Below, piece by piece: positions 13,606 through 23,478 of a DNA stretch of 64,000 bases. The notes under the pieces are model-generated. The model was given only the letters and a program-made list of their open reading frames with translations. It was not told where the DNA came from and did no database searches. Numbering within the stretch: position 1 is the first letter of the stretch; each line of letters opens with the position of its first letter. The position numbers were made by a program, and so were the translations under genes. Source of the stretch: Ceratopteris richardii (taxonomy: Eukaryota > Streptophyta > Polypodiopsida > Polypodiales > Pteridaceae). The DNA lies in the NCBI GenBank assembly GCA_020310875.1, contig CM035413.1, positions 164,037,806 to 164,101,805 of the forward strand, written 5' to 3'.

Positions 13606-14430
13606 TGTTGGAAGTGGGGTTGGCCTCAATAACAATATTTCACAAGTTTACAGGATCTTCCAACACATGAACCTTAGCATGCACACCTTAATACTCAAAA
13701 CGATGATGAGTGAGAGATAGAGAGATAGTAGACAAGATCTTTCAAAGTGTAAAGGTAAGCTAGAATGTTCACCTACACTATCTTATATTTAGATTTCAAA
13801 TCACTATGTGAATATGATACAAACTGAAAATATCTGAATCTAGGAAGAAACAGGAACTAGATACAAGAGATTGTGTGCCTAAGAGGTATGACGAGTGTGT
13901 TTGTGAGCATATGGAGAATATGAATAGTTTAGAACTATTTTATGAACTAGTGAGGATAGATGTAGACTTTTTACTCACAATATGTTGGCTGACATGAACT
14001 CCTCTAGATATCTTGAGATGTAGAGCATACCTCCTCCTGCAACAGTATGAAACTCTTCATCCTTGATTACCTTCTTAGCTTGCTAGAGCTTGAGTTGATG
14101 CTCAAACTATGAGCCAAGATTGTTCTTATATAGCTTTGATGCTCTTGGAAAGCTTCTTCAAAAGGAAGACGATCGCCACAATAACGCTTCATCTAAAAAG
14201 CATCGAAAATCATAGAGAAAAGCATATATGCTTGTGATAATCCAAAAACATAAAAAAAGAGCTAACGTAGTTTTTTTTGCACTTGATGTTGTTGTCGGGA
14301 CTTGAACCCAGATGGCTAGTGTGGGTAGCCTCTCGCCTAGCCACACTACCCGCATGCTATTAGTAAAAGGATTCTACAAAATATATTTCTTATAGTAGTG
14401 GTCTTGGATTATTGGACATTGTATCCAACA
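13606..14430 (-). repeat. 5' LTR of element A
   Basis: The 825-bp LTR has perfect inverted ends, TGTTGGA .. TCCAACA. On the minus strand it is followed by a degenerate tRNA-Met primer site (TGGTATTAGGAC, 13593-13604). It carries the SINE-like insertion at 14271-14353. Confidence 0.8.
14271..14353 (-). ncRNA. tRNA-like SINE fragment inside an LTR
   Basis: On the minus strand this reads as a tRNA-derived head: a 5' part GCGGGTAGTGTGGCTAGG resembling box A, an anticodon-like arm with a 5-bp stem and 7-base loop (14314-14330), and a good box B, GGGTTCAAGTCCC (14297-14309). A run of eight A follows ~20 bases later. The acceptor ends do not pair, so it is not a working tRNA gene. A tRNA-derived SINE or a decayed tRNA is likely. 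The first part can also form a ~15-bp hairpin with the anticodon arm. No certain target duplication was seen. Confidence 0.5.
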
Positions 14431-16481
14431 ACTTCTTTATGTAGTTAGCTATCTCCTTTTCAATCATATCTTTGAACACTTTAAAGCATTGAAACACATC
14501 TAATTTTTGCTTTATAAAATAGATTAAAACCATATGAGTAGAACAATCATTTATAAAAGTGACAAAATAATATTCCCTCCTAGGAATGGCTCCTCGGTTG
14601 GTCTATATACATCTGTGTGGACTAATTCAAGTGGATATTGGCTGATTTATCCACTTTTCTTGAAGGGAAGTCTTCATTGCTTACCCATCTAACTAGCTTC
14701 ACATAAGTTCTCCATTACTTGAAATTGGAAACTTGGTGGACCTTCTACTAGCCTCTTTTGTTGCATATCCTTAATCCTTTGAATGTTGATGTGATCAATT
14801 TTCTTTTGCCACAAGTCCAATTCCACAGTATTCTTATTGTCAAAAGTAAAGTATACATGATGTGAAGGATTTGGCTTTACCTCTAACAAAAACGATCTTC
14901 CTTGCTTCTTTCCTCTTGCAACCAGCTTTTAACATTGTTTGGGGTTCTCCACAAAGCATCCTCCTTTTTGAACCTCACTTGATAACCTCTATCCGCCCTT
15001 TGTCCCACATATACCAAGTTCTTAGTGGTTGTAAGTACATAAATTCTCATTTCCCTTTGTCCCACATACACCAAGTTCTTAGTGGTTGTAGACACCATCC
15101 TTGCTCATTGTCATCCAATTTACATCGTCTATTTGTGTGATCTCATGAATTCTATCATCCCCTATTTCCACATGGCCTTTACCACTTGGATCATGTAGAT
15201 TAGTAAACAAAGTTTGCTTGCAACTCATATGGTTGTTGCAACCACTATCGATATACCATGTAGTTTCTATATTGTTGAACTTCCATTCATATGTATCATA
15301 AGGAGATTTTCTTTCTTAGGGCTAGTTGATTCATAACTACCCTGCCTTTTGTATGTTGAAACTTGGTTGTAACTTTTTGGTTGCTCCCTTCGTAGCAATC
15401 CCTTGCATAATGTCCATGTCACCAACATATGTAGCATCCTTCACCATCTTGGCTTCTTGATTGTGTTGATGTCTTCCTCCTCTTTCTCTTGTCCGTCCTC
15501 TTCCTCTATGTGAAGAGCCTTATTGTTCATGTCCTTGATTGCTTTGCCTTCTTCCAAACTTTCCTCTACCCCTACTTTGGTTGCCTCTTTTTCCTTCGCC
15601 CCGAGAGTTGTCTACTTAAAACACTTGGGCATCCTTGCCCTTTGATGAACCTTCATTTATATTCATTTATTAGATTACCATAAGAGAAAATAATTGCTCA
15701 AAATTTGGAAGTGTGCCCCTTACATAAAATAAAGTGGTAAATAGTTTCCACTTATCATCATCCCTCAAACCATGGAGGGTATAATCCATTACATCACCAT
15801 CATCTATGTGGCTACCAATAGATCCCAATGCATCTGAAAGCTCCTTCACTTTGAGAATGAAGTTTTTTATGCTAGTTCTTGAGGTCTTCTTTAGATTTTT
15901 TTAGCTCATTTTTTAGTTGAATCTTTATTTCTTTAGTATAAGTTGAGTAGATCCTCTCCAAGGTTTCCCAAAGTCTCATGCTTAAGTCTAGGTGTTGAAT
16001 GTGTCATATCATATTGTTGCTTATGTGTTGGGAAAGAATGAAAATGACTCTTTCATCATGCTTGTTCCATTCCCTAAATGCTCTAAATTGTTCATTGGTT
16101 GGAGTATATCCTAGCATATTCTTGGATCAATCCCTCTAATCAAACCCCAAAGGCCCTTGTGTGAGGTAGTTTGACATCCTAAACTTCCAAGGTTGATAGT
16201 TGCTCTCGTCAAATTCTCAATTTGAGTGCTGTTTCCCTGATTTTGAACTCTCTTAATAACTCCTTGAAGTGCTATTGGTGCAAAATCAAACTACTTCTAG
16301 ATTATATCTCCTTTGATAAACTCCAAGTTTGCTTGAGTTGATGAGATTGAGTGCTCCCCCTTGATGAAAATCTTTGTCAAGTTTCTTTTGGGGAAGAAAC
16401 CTTTGAAACACTAGTAGCTCTAGTAGTTCCTTTTCTTTGTAATGAATTCACTCCTAGCACTTCAATATGCTTTGATGCCAC
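14431..16481 (-). mobile_element. Ty1/copia element B, 5' segment (gag, protease, integrase start)
   Basis: Read on the minus strand from 16481: gag (~15600-16460), a CCHC-like knuckle (CYICWCHGHYARDC ~15395-15440), the protease region with an N-H-M type active-site context (~15200-15260), GAG-pre-integrase (ELDLWQKKIDHINIQRIK ~14770-14825) and the start of the integrase. A degenerate tRNA-Met primer site (TGGCATCAAAGC, 16469-16480) precedes gag. Decayed with many breaks. Confidence 0.8.
14996..15109. repeat. 57-bp imperfect tandem duplication in element B
   Basis: CCCTTTGTCCCACATA begins at 14996 and again at 15053, with the following ACCAAGTTCTTAGTGGTTGTA kept in both. The 57-base offset is 19 codons and repeats the TTKNLVYVGQR motif next to the protease region. 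Confidence 0.85.
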
Positions 16482-16650
16482 TATTGGGAGATTTGAAAAC
16501 TCCCAATGCAACTAGAAGCATAATGTGACCTCCTAGGATACACTCAAATAGACACTACTCTGAACTCAAAGAATATGTAGTATGCTTGTCGAGACTTAAA
16601 CCAAAATTTAGAAGACTATTACATATCTAAAAAGCACAAATGCATATTAA
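16482..16650 (-). repeat. 5' LTR of element B, inner end
   Basis: The LTR edge TATTGGGAG directly follows the primer site. Positions 16521-16555 match 141-175, the remnant at B's other end. I could not find where the LTR ends on the far side; 16650 is a nominal limit. Confidence 0.5.
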
Positions 16651-18059
16651 ATGGTTCCTAAAATAGGAGAACCAATTAGTGCAACTCAAAAAAATAGAAA
16701 CTAATCATTGCATACATAGATAGTGAGATTTCCTAACCCAAACTTGCAATGGAAGCAAGTAGGGGGCTTTCTTAAGCTAGGAGCTTGCTTGTTAGACTCC
16801 ACGTCTCTAAGGAAACTCCAATACACAAATGAAACACACGAGACCACAGAAAAAGGCATGATCCAATCCTAATATATGCAAAGCAAGTAGGCACCTACAA
16901 TCAATTGGAATGATTTGGGAAGTGGTTGAATGATTTCTTTTGGTGAAATCTAGTGAGTTGAGGCTTTCATAAATTGGTCTACTTGTACAAATTATTTTGC
17001 CCACAAATTTGTACTTTGAAGCTTCACTTTTAACAAAAGCGGCATGCCATTTTCGAGACTTGCCCTAGTTAATCCTTCTTTATCCACCTCATGATTGCTA
17101 TGAGGAGTAGACGGCATTAGTGGAGGCTTCCTAAGGGGAAAAATCCTTTACATAGTGTCCACTTCCTGATAGGTGAAACATGCATGTAGAAGATTTTTGT
17201 AAACAATATATTGAGAATGGTTCATCGAACCTCTGGTTGATATTGAATCTAATGTGTTTGAATATCTAACTCGGAGAAGGTGGAGGCTGACCACTATCTT
17301 AGAACATCAAGCAGGGGACAAAGACGCATACATAGGCCCACAAGAGTGGTTTAAAAAAGAAACACATTCATGGACTCCAATTCAGCCTTAGAAAATGAGA
17401 ATTGATTCCCTTATAGAGGAGGGGACACTAGGGAGGAGGTTGAAGCAAGATTAGGGCCAACCACCATGTTAGATTCTTACAAGATCTGAGTGAAAATAGG
17501 ATCCCAGGAAAAGTAGGCAACTTGTTCCTTTAGAAGTTTTTTACCACAGGGGACTTCCTAAGCTCATTTACCACTCCCTGGGAGAGAAGTTGTTGGGGGA
17601 GAACACTTTTGGAAACATTGACATCGAGCGGAGAAGAGGATAAGAGTTATCAAGAGCCATCTATATCAAAACAAATATCGTTATCAGGTGATGAGACAGA
17701 ACACTAGTTAACATAGGTGACATCTCACACCCTAGTTTCACTTAGGCTCCTCGATGTTGCCCTCAAAATCCCACGAAGTACAATGACTACCCTCTCCACC
17801 AAGTTAAGCTAAGAAAGTGGTGCCAACACGGACATTCAAGAGCGATGAAGGCAACAAGATTGACCACTACATCAGAGCATAATGATAGCTTAATGCCACC
17901 ACTGAGAAGATCATGGTAGGATGTCGATTTTTCTTGCCTAGATTTCATAACTATTTTTGTGAAGCATCGGGTGGGGGTGTCACATTGAAGACCTGGGATA
18001 ACCCAATTTAGAGGCGAATAACTTCTTTTACAATATTCTACCATTTTCTCTCAAGCCAT
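16651..18059. other. No gene recognised
   Basis: About 1.4 kb without a supportable gene. The first few hundred bases may still be LTR of element B. The part from ~17030 on is less AT-rich and has a minus-strand frame at 17787-18044 (85 codons, two Cys-rich patches) that resembles nothing I know. A weak knuckle-like pattern near 17130-17180 is too poor to call a retroelement gag. Confidence 0.5.
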
Positions 18060-18312
18060 CCATTGTATTCCAATTTTCAAGATTCTTGATTATGAATAAA
18101 AATGAACAAGTCTGCATTTTGTCTCTTATTCAAAACAAAGGGTTCTGTTTCCACATGGTCGAAAAATTCTATCTATACGTGGGTGGCAACAATAGTAAGA
18201 AAATATGAAATATCAGGAATCCCGCAAGTTTTGGTTACTTTACGCAATGTGGGGATTTACATGGTGTAAATAAGCGCTTCACAAACACACAATCCCATGA
18301 GCATTCTCAGAT

Positions 18313-18318
18313 CACGTG
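18313..18318. promoter_or_regulatory. G-box core CACGTG upstream of the tetraspanin-like gene
   Basis: A palindromic CACGTG sits 140 bases before the ATG, in ATCACGTGTT. G-boxes bind plant bZIP and bHLH factors. One hexamer is weak evidence alone, but its position in a likely proximal promoter supports it. No convincing TATA box was chosen; TAAATAAG near 18264 and CATAAATATT near 18380 are candidates. Confidence 0.35.
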
Positions 18319-18360
18319 TTCTAAAAGGATCGATTGACAAGGCGCCGTTATACTTTGCGT

Positions 18361-18375
18361 AGAGAGAGAGAGAGA
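18361..18375. repeat. Short (GA)n tract in the gene leader or promoter
   Basis: AGAGAGAGAGAGAGA ends 82 bases before the ATG. Together with the CT tract at 18416-18454 on the same strand it could pair in RNA and fold the leader. Confidence 0.8.
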
Positions 18376-18415
18376 TATACCATAAATATTATCCGAGCAG
18401 TCCATAACACTGCGC

Positions 18416-18454
<39 letters not shown>
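18416..18454 (+). repeat. (CT)n tract immediately before the start codon
   Basis: About 19 CT units end four bases before the ATG at 18458. CT/GA microsatellites are common in plant 5' leaders close to the start codon, which supports the chosen start. Confidence 0.9.
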
Positions 18455-18456
<2 letters not shown>

Positions 18457-18457
18457 G

Positions 18458-18997
18458 ATGGTGAGACCAGCACAGTATGTGACGCCTGCGAGGCCGGTGA
18501 GTGCAAAGATCATCATGTTGGTGAACGCTATCACTTTGCTGCTGTCAATTGTGCTGTTGGCAGAGGGTATATGGCTGCGGGAGCGCCGGCAGGACGACTG
18601 TTCCAGCCATCTTCAGTGGTTCGTCATCTCCATCGCCATCATCATGTTCGTTGTCTCATTAGTGGGCTTCACTGGCGCCCGCCAGCAGACGGTGGGACTA
18701 CTGTGGCTTTACATCGCTCTCCTCACTCTCATTGTCGTCCTCCTCATTGTTTTCACTGTTTTCGCCTTCTACCTGAAGCACCATGGCTTTTCCACTTATC
18801 TGGGCATGCCGGCGAACCTCATACATGGCAACTTCCATTGCACTATAGACTTTCTGAACACATTTAAAAAAGATTGGGCCACAGTTGCCACCACAAGCCT
18901 TGTCGTCCTCATCGTCTTGCTCTTCTTATATGCCATCGCCTGCTCCGCCTTCATGCACGCCATCAATCGGCGTGCATTTCGATCCGGTTTCGTCTGA
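18458..18997 (+). CDS. Short tetraspanin-like four-pass membrane protein
   Basis: The 179-residue protein has four hydrophobic segments: ~17-40, 51-73, 79-105 and 141-167. The first three and their links match the N-terminal half of plant tetraspanins: LLLSIVLLAEGIWL in TM1, SLVGFTGAR after TM2, LLWLYI..VFTVFAF in TM3. TM4 with AIACSAFMHA followed by a short basic tail also fits. The large outer loop between TM3 and TM4 is only ~35 residues with one Cys (C128); plant tetraspanins usually have ~100 or more with a GCCK/RP motif and total ~270 residues. Tetraspanins organise membrane domains by pairing with other membrane proteins. The frame is a single exon and the ATG follows a CT-rich leader. 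Its last ~15 codons form the first unit of the tandem array downstream. Family membership is fairly sure; function with so short a loop is unknown, and a truncated duplicate or young pseudogene remains possible. Confidence 0.75.
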   Translation: MVRPAQYVTPARPVSAKIIMLVNAITLLLSIVLLAEGIWLRERRQDDCSSHLQWFVISIAIIMFVVSLVGFTGARQQTVGLLWLYIALLTLIVVLLIVFTVFAFYLKHHGFSTYLGMPANLIHGNFHCTIDFLNTFKKDWATVATTSLVVLIVLLFLYAIACSAFMHAINRRAFRSGFV

Positions 18998-19775
18998 GTC
19001 TGCCGCTGATCAGTGGCCCCCATCCTAAATCACCGTGTCGTCCATTGAAGATTTGTTTAAATCACCGTGTCCTCCATTGAAGATTTGTTTGATTCATTCA
19101 TGCTTGCCACCAACCATCGCGCCTTTCGAGGAGTACTCGTCTGGTTCAGTCATTCATCACTGCCCGCTGACGTGCATCAACACGTCTGCCTTCAAAATCC
19201 GTCCGATTTATCTACGCACGCCGTTACTATTCGCATATTCCAGTTATCATGCATGCTTTGAAATATTTGTCCGATCAATTCATGCATAGGGCATCAATAA
19301 TTGTTCCTACGCAGACATTTTACGCATCCGCCATTAATCGCTTTGTCTTTCGACCAGAATTCGTATGAGCCAAATACTAAGCATTAGACGCCATTGAATC
19401 TTCGCCTGATTCATTCATGTATATGGCATTGATTTCCATGTCTTCAGTCCGGATTCGTCTGGTTCACTTGTTCCGCATTAGCCGACAACCTGCGCCAACA
19501 TGTCTATGATGGAAGCTTTCTCTGATTCACGTATTTGTATGCCATTAATAGCCTTCTACACAGACCAGGATTTGTCTATGTATGTCAGTGATCGCTAGCC
19601 ATCTGCGTCAACATGGCTGTTGCTGAAGGTCTGTCTCATTCAGGAATGCATACTACTGATCGTTGTGCCTTCCGATCAGGATTCGTCTAAGCTAGTCAAT
19701 GCGAAATAATCAGTAATCTGTATGAACATGTCTTTCATTGAAAATTCATCTGATTCGTTCATTCTTCTTTTGAAA
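18949..19775 (+). repeat. Decayed ~113-bp tandem array starting in the gene's last codons
   Basis: Units share the order: TTCATGCA.GCCAT.AAT.G, then TTTCGA.C.GGATTCGTCTGAG, then ATCTGCGTCAACATGTCTG, then CATTGAAGATTTGTCTGATT. Clear unit starts are 18950, 19098, 19414, 19526, 19639 and 19754, with less regular ones near 19210 and 19280-19320. Spacings of the last ones are 112, 113 and 115. The first unit contains the final codons and stop of the tetraspanin-like gene. Its second half carries an extra ~32-base duplication (CACCGTGTCxTCCATTGAAG at ~19029 and ~19061). Units are strongly diverged, so the array is old. Confidence 0.8.
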
Positions 19776-22229
19776 CCACATGATGTCTCCATTGCATATG
19801 CTGTTTATTTCTATACGGTAAAATGGAAGCAATACATGATCTCTTGACAGCATCCATACTGCATTATCCTGTTTTGTTTCGACTTTGATTCCGCAGATGC
19901 ACACATTGTTGCTGTACGATGAGACCATGAGCGTTCACTTCAATGAGTGTCCCGCTCAATGAGCTGGTCGTATTATAAGCTCCCCCATTACCTCTGATGT
20001 GTCATTGATCCTCGACTGAATAGTTGGTCTGTGGACGATAAAATAAGCCACGAAAATCGTTCCTCAAATGAAACATTTGAAAGACTAGACAAGAAAATCT
20101 CTAAGATTGGTATCCGAGGTGTATAAAGCAAGTATGCCATCGGATTGAATGTACTAAACCAATTGATCTCAAGGGAATTGTCAGCAATCCTTGAATATGC
20201 TACAATCTTCGATTCCCCATAAGTATATCTCTCCCTATGGATTAAAAGGCAAATCTTTTAGGAATATATATTCTTTTTAGGTTTTTGCTAAGGTTATAGG
20301 GCTTGAATACAAAGATTTGAACTCATATGGAAACAAAAGCAAAGAGAAATGCATGTGAAAGTGCAATGATATTCAGCTTCTCATGACAATAGATATTAGA
20401 TGTATGCTCTATCTTATCCAATTCGTTCTCTTCACTTAGGCTTCCTCTTCCCAAAGCCATGCTTATTCAGTTGTCAAATAAACTTAAAACCATTCACCAT
20501 ATATAAAGTTATGATCTTTGTGCAACTTTGATGCAAATTATGGACTTAAGGAAACTTTTTTTTTATATACTTTTTAAACGATTTTCTAAAATCTAAGCCA
20601 TTTATTATTTTGTAAATGAAATTTAGGTGATTTCAACTGACTACCCAACTAGTTTGGACATATTTTAGTGAAGTGATTACAATGGAAATAATCTTACAAA
20701 ATTGGACATAATAAAAGACTCGTATTCCATACATTTTTTAAAAAAAGTAATAATTATAGTTAAATACATTACTAGTGGTTTTGGCGTGTTTTTGTCCCAA
20801 CCATAATATATCACAAATTTAACCATTTTAGTGCTTTCTATAAACCTTTCCTTGCTTGAAATCTAAAATACGTATCTTAAAAATATTTTGGAAACTTGAC
20901 GAAAGTTATTTAGGAAACTTGAAGAATGTTAAATCAAATTATTTAGAAAATGCAATATTAAGTAAAACAATATTCTTGTAATACTCCGCAACATCGAATA
21001 TCACTTTTTTTCATGGAATGCTAATCCATTATCTAATGGTTTGAATTTGGATGTAATGTTCAATTCAAGCAATTGGCAAATAGTTTTGTATTTTATACAT
21101 GTCAAAGATTCTAGAAGATGCAATCTCAAGATAGTCAAAACTTGATAATGATTGTTGGCAGCAAGCACGTCCAAGCTCAGCAAGCACAAGCCGCCATAGA
21201 AGGCATGAAAGGACCTAAAGAAGCTCCCTAAATTTTATGTAATCAATGTATAACAAAAACACACATTCGTATCATTGAAATTTCTATCTAATACCCCAAT
21301 TTTTTAATTTCAAGCTCCACTCTATGCAAGCTGAGGAGTCCTTGACGTTGAGGACCATTAGAAGAGAACATGTACTTTTCTTGATAATGATTGGATCTCA
21401 TTTGGGTTTTGAAATTATCATAAAGACATAATTTTTTACTATCCCAATCAGTAGGTATGAACCCGACCAAAGCTAGTAAAAAACGTATAAATAGATCTTG
21501 TGGTCTCATTTTAAGAGGTTGGAAAATTGTAGATGGGAGAATATTGTGAGATTTTATTATAATTTTTTTATGATCTAATACAAGATTCCATTGTTCCGCT
21601 CATTGTTTCTCTCACATGTGCATGTGCACGTATTGTTTGCATGCTTATGCTCTTTGCCTATATAAATTCACTCTTTGCATGCTCATGATCCTCATATCAT
21701 TCCCTTATTTCTGAAGCTAATGATTTAAGGTAACAATTATCTCCTTGACCTTGGTGTGTATCATCATTTTCATATTCAAGGCCTTTAACACCGTTTTGAA
21801 TCCATTTCTTGTTAGTTACTCATGGGAAGAGTCTATGATGGAAAGAGTTCATTGAAAAGTGATGTTAGAGGCATTCGCTAAGAATAATTTTAGTTTTTTC
21901 TTCATTTTTAGATTATAGGACACTCAATGTATACTGCTAGCATCTACATTCATCCTCTTTCACCTTACCCTTCCATCTTATTGCTCATCAAAAATCTCAT
22001 CGGTCATAAAAATCTCCTCATTCCTCATTGCCCTCATTTGGATGACAGAGAGAGAGAGAGATAGCTTGTTTGCACATTCTATTTTTCGTTATTTTCCTTT
22101 TGTATTTTGAGTTTGTTGTAGACTAAAGCATGTGTATAGGTGGTTTTTTGTTCTACACAAGTCCCCAGACATTTATTCTTGTATGTCATGAAAATTTTCC
22201 AAATCATGTGTTTTTATATAAAGAGTAGT
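19776..22229. other. AT-rich intergenic stretch, nothing recognised
   Basis: About 2.4 kb without any frame or motif I can assign. It contains short AT-rich runs and a small GA tract near 22046-22061. Minus-strand frames at 21001-21189 and 21288-21509 are short and lack recognisable motifs. Confidence 0.5.
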
Positions 22230-22844
22230 GTAGCACCCATTGAAAAGTGATCCTAGCTAACAATCATATGTGCTACAAGCACAATCAAGTGGTAGCTTGT
22301 GGCTTCTTTTGAGGCTCTAGACAAGACACATCTATTAGAAGAGGTCTAAGGGTATTTTGAGTTTTTTGCACTAAGTTATGGCCAAAAAACCAAGTGTCAA
22401 GGATCACATACCTTCACTCTAAGAATTGCTACACTTTATATGTCCATGAAAGCAGGGAAAAATGATAGTGAAAGAATAGGAAACACATCCAAGCACACAC
22501 AACAAGCCATAAATATGCACAAAATCTTAGAGAAATTAGTTTTTTCAAACGAGTGAAAAATTACTTATATGCATGTGCCCTAAATTAGGTCCTTTCACAC
22601 AAATGGACTAGCACTTCTAGAAATCATGCAAAAGCTACCATATTACAAAATTATGGTACATGTTTCAAGGCTACGCAACTAGAGGAATCCTCTAGTGCAT
22701 TTACAAAGCTTCATATACATCCAATTAGGCTTTGTTTAACAAGGAATGGGCAACTATTTTGAAACAAATTATGCCTTTAAAATCCCTCTCTTTATCTTCA
22801 ATCTTTCTTGCATTTCTTCTCTTTAAGCTTCTTTCTCCTTGCAA
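22230..22844 (-). repeat. Possible LTR remnant with purine tract
   Basis: Near 22835-22860 the plus strand reads TTGCAACA followed by CTCTCCCCCTCC. On the minus strand this is a purine tract (GGAGGGGGAGAG) directly followed by TGTTGCAAGG, the classic junction of an LTR element's 3' end. If so, an LTR of ~615 bp could begin at the TGTAGCACC near 22230. No internal protein region or partner LTR was found, and 22845-23098 beyond it holds nothing I can name. Confidence 0.35.
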
Positions 22845-23098
22845 CACTCTCCCCCTCCTAGCATTTTTCATCCTTGATAGGGCTTCATTTGGGCTTGGCT
22901 GATATGCCACTTGTGGATTAAGGTGATATGGTCTTTAACTATGATGTGTTCTTGCAATCCTTTCAGAAAAGGGATGTTTCCACCACTATCTAGTCTTTCA
23001 AAAGCTCCCCTTTGTACTTATATATACTTCATTTTTCTTGGAGATCATGCTTGTTCTCAAATCTATGTCCGTCACTACATGCATATTTAAGTTGATAT

Positions 23099-23478
23099 TG
23101 TCATGAGGAAGGAGATAAGGAAGAGAGCTCACACATGCACACTCTCACAATCAAAGAGGAGCACACACACAAATTGAGGCAAGGAAGAATAATCTTCTTC
23201 TCTTTCTTTTATTACATAAAAGGAATGTACAAAAATGACCTAAAACAACAATACAACAAGTGCAATGTACAAAGAACAATACATAAGGAAAATCCTAATG
23301 TCCATGAATGAGAGAGCTGGCAAGAAACAAATGTGCCATCACTCTCCATAGATAAATATAGTAAAGCTCAATGAAGTATCCCTGACATATACCGGTGTGA
23401 CCACTATACATGTCAGAGAAATGAAAAATTGATATGTGTTATCCTAGATCATCACATGTTGATCTTGATATCTCAACA
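23099..23478 (-). repeat. 3' LTR of element D
   Basis: 380 bp, TGTCATGAGG .. TCTCAACA. The adjoining purine tract (TTGAGGGGGAG on the minus strand, 23479-23489) primes plus-strand synthesis in this family. Confidence 0.93.

Larger units (their letters stand above)
11270..14430 (-). mobile_element. Ty1/copia element A, reduced, inserted in element B
   Basis: A minus-strand copia element with a complete LTR at 13606-14430 and a short matching LTR remnant at its other end (~11270-11345: both copies carry AACAATATTTCACA and CTTCCAACACATGAACC). Inside are a gag start (KLEGMSNY ~13500-13540), GAG-pre-integrase and integrase (~12380-13040), the VFGSLAYVHI and FIGYA motifs (~12330-12410) and RT (VVGVKWIYKIKR ~11640-11690). 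B's integrase reads up to both sides, so A lies inside B. I could not find a matching target duplication. It has many breaks and is much reduced. Confidence 0.8.

Noticed and set aside
14271-14353. A functional tRNA gene
   Set aside because: The acceptor ends do not pair and the D arm is poor; only box B and the anticodon-like arm fit, so a SINE or tRNA relic is the better reading.
11265-14435. Target duplication for element A
   Set aside because: The flanking 5-mers GCGTT and ACTTC do not match, so no duplication is claimed; placement inside B rests on B's integrase on both sides.
17120-17190. Weak zinc-knuckle-like pattern suggesting a LINE or gag remnant
   Set aside because: Only some ligand positions fit and there is no RT or endonuclease nearby.
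17787-18044. 85-codon minus-strand frame upstream of the gene
   Set aside because: No recognisable family, no supporting context, and its length is within chance for this stretch.
18334-18867. 177-codon plus-strand frame over the tetraspanin-like gene
   Set aside because: It is an out-of-frame shadow with a Ser-Leu repeat from the CT tract and His-rich nonsense; the overlapping frame has four clear membrane segments.
19035-19289. Small plus-strand frames downstream of the gene
   Set aside because: They arise from the repeat units of the tandem array and are not kept from unit to unit.
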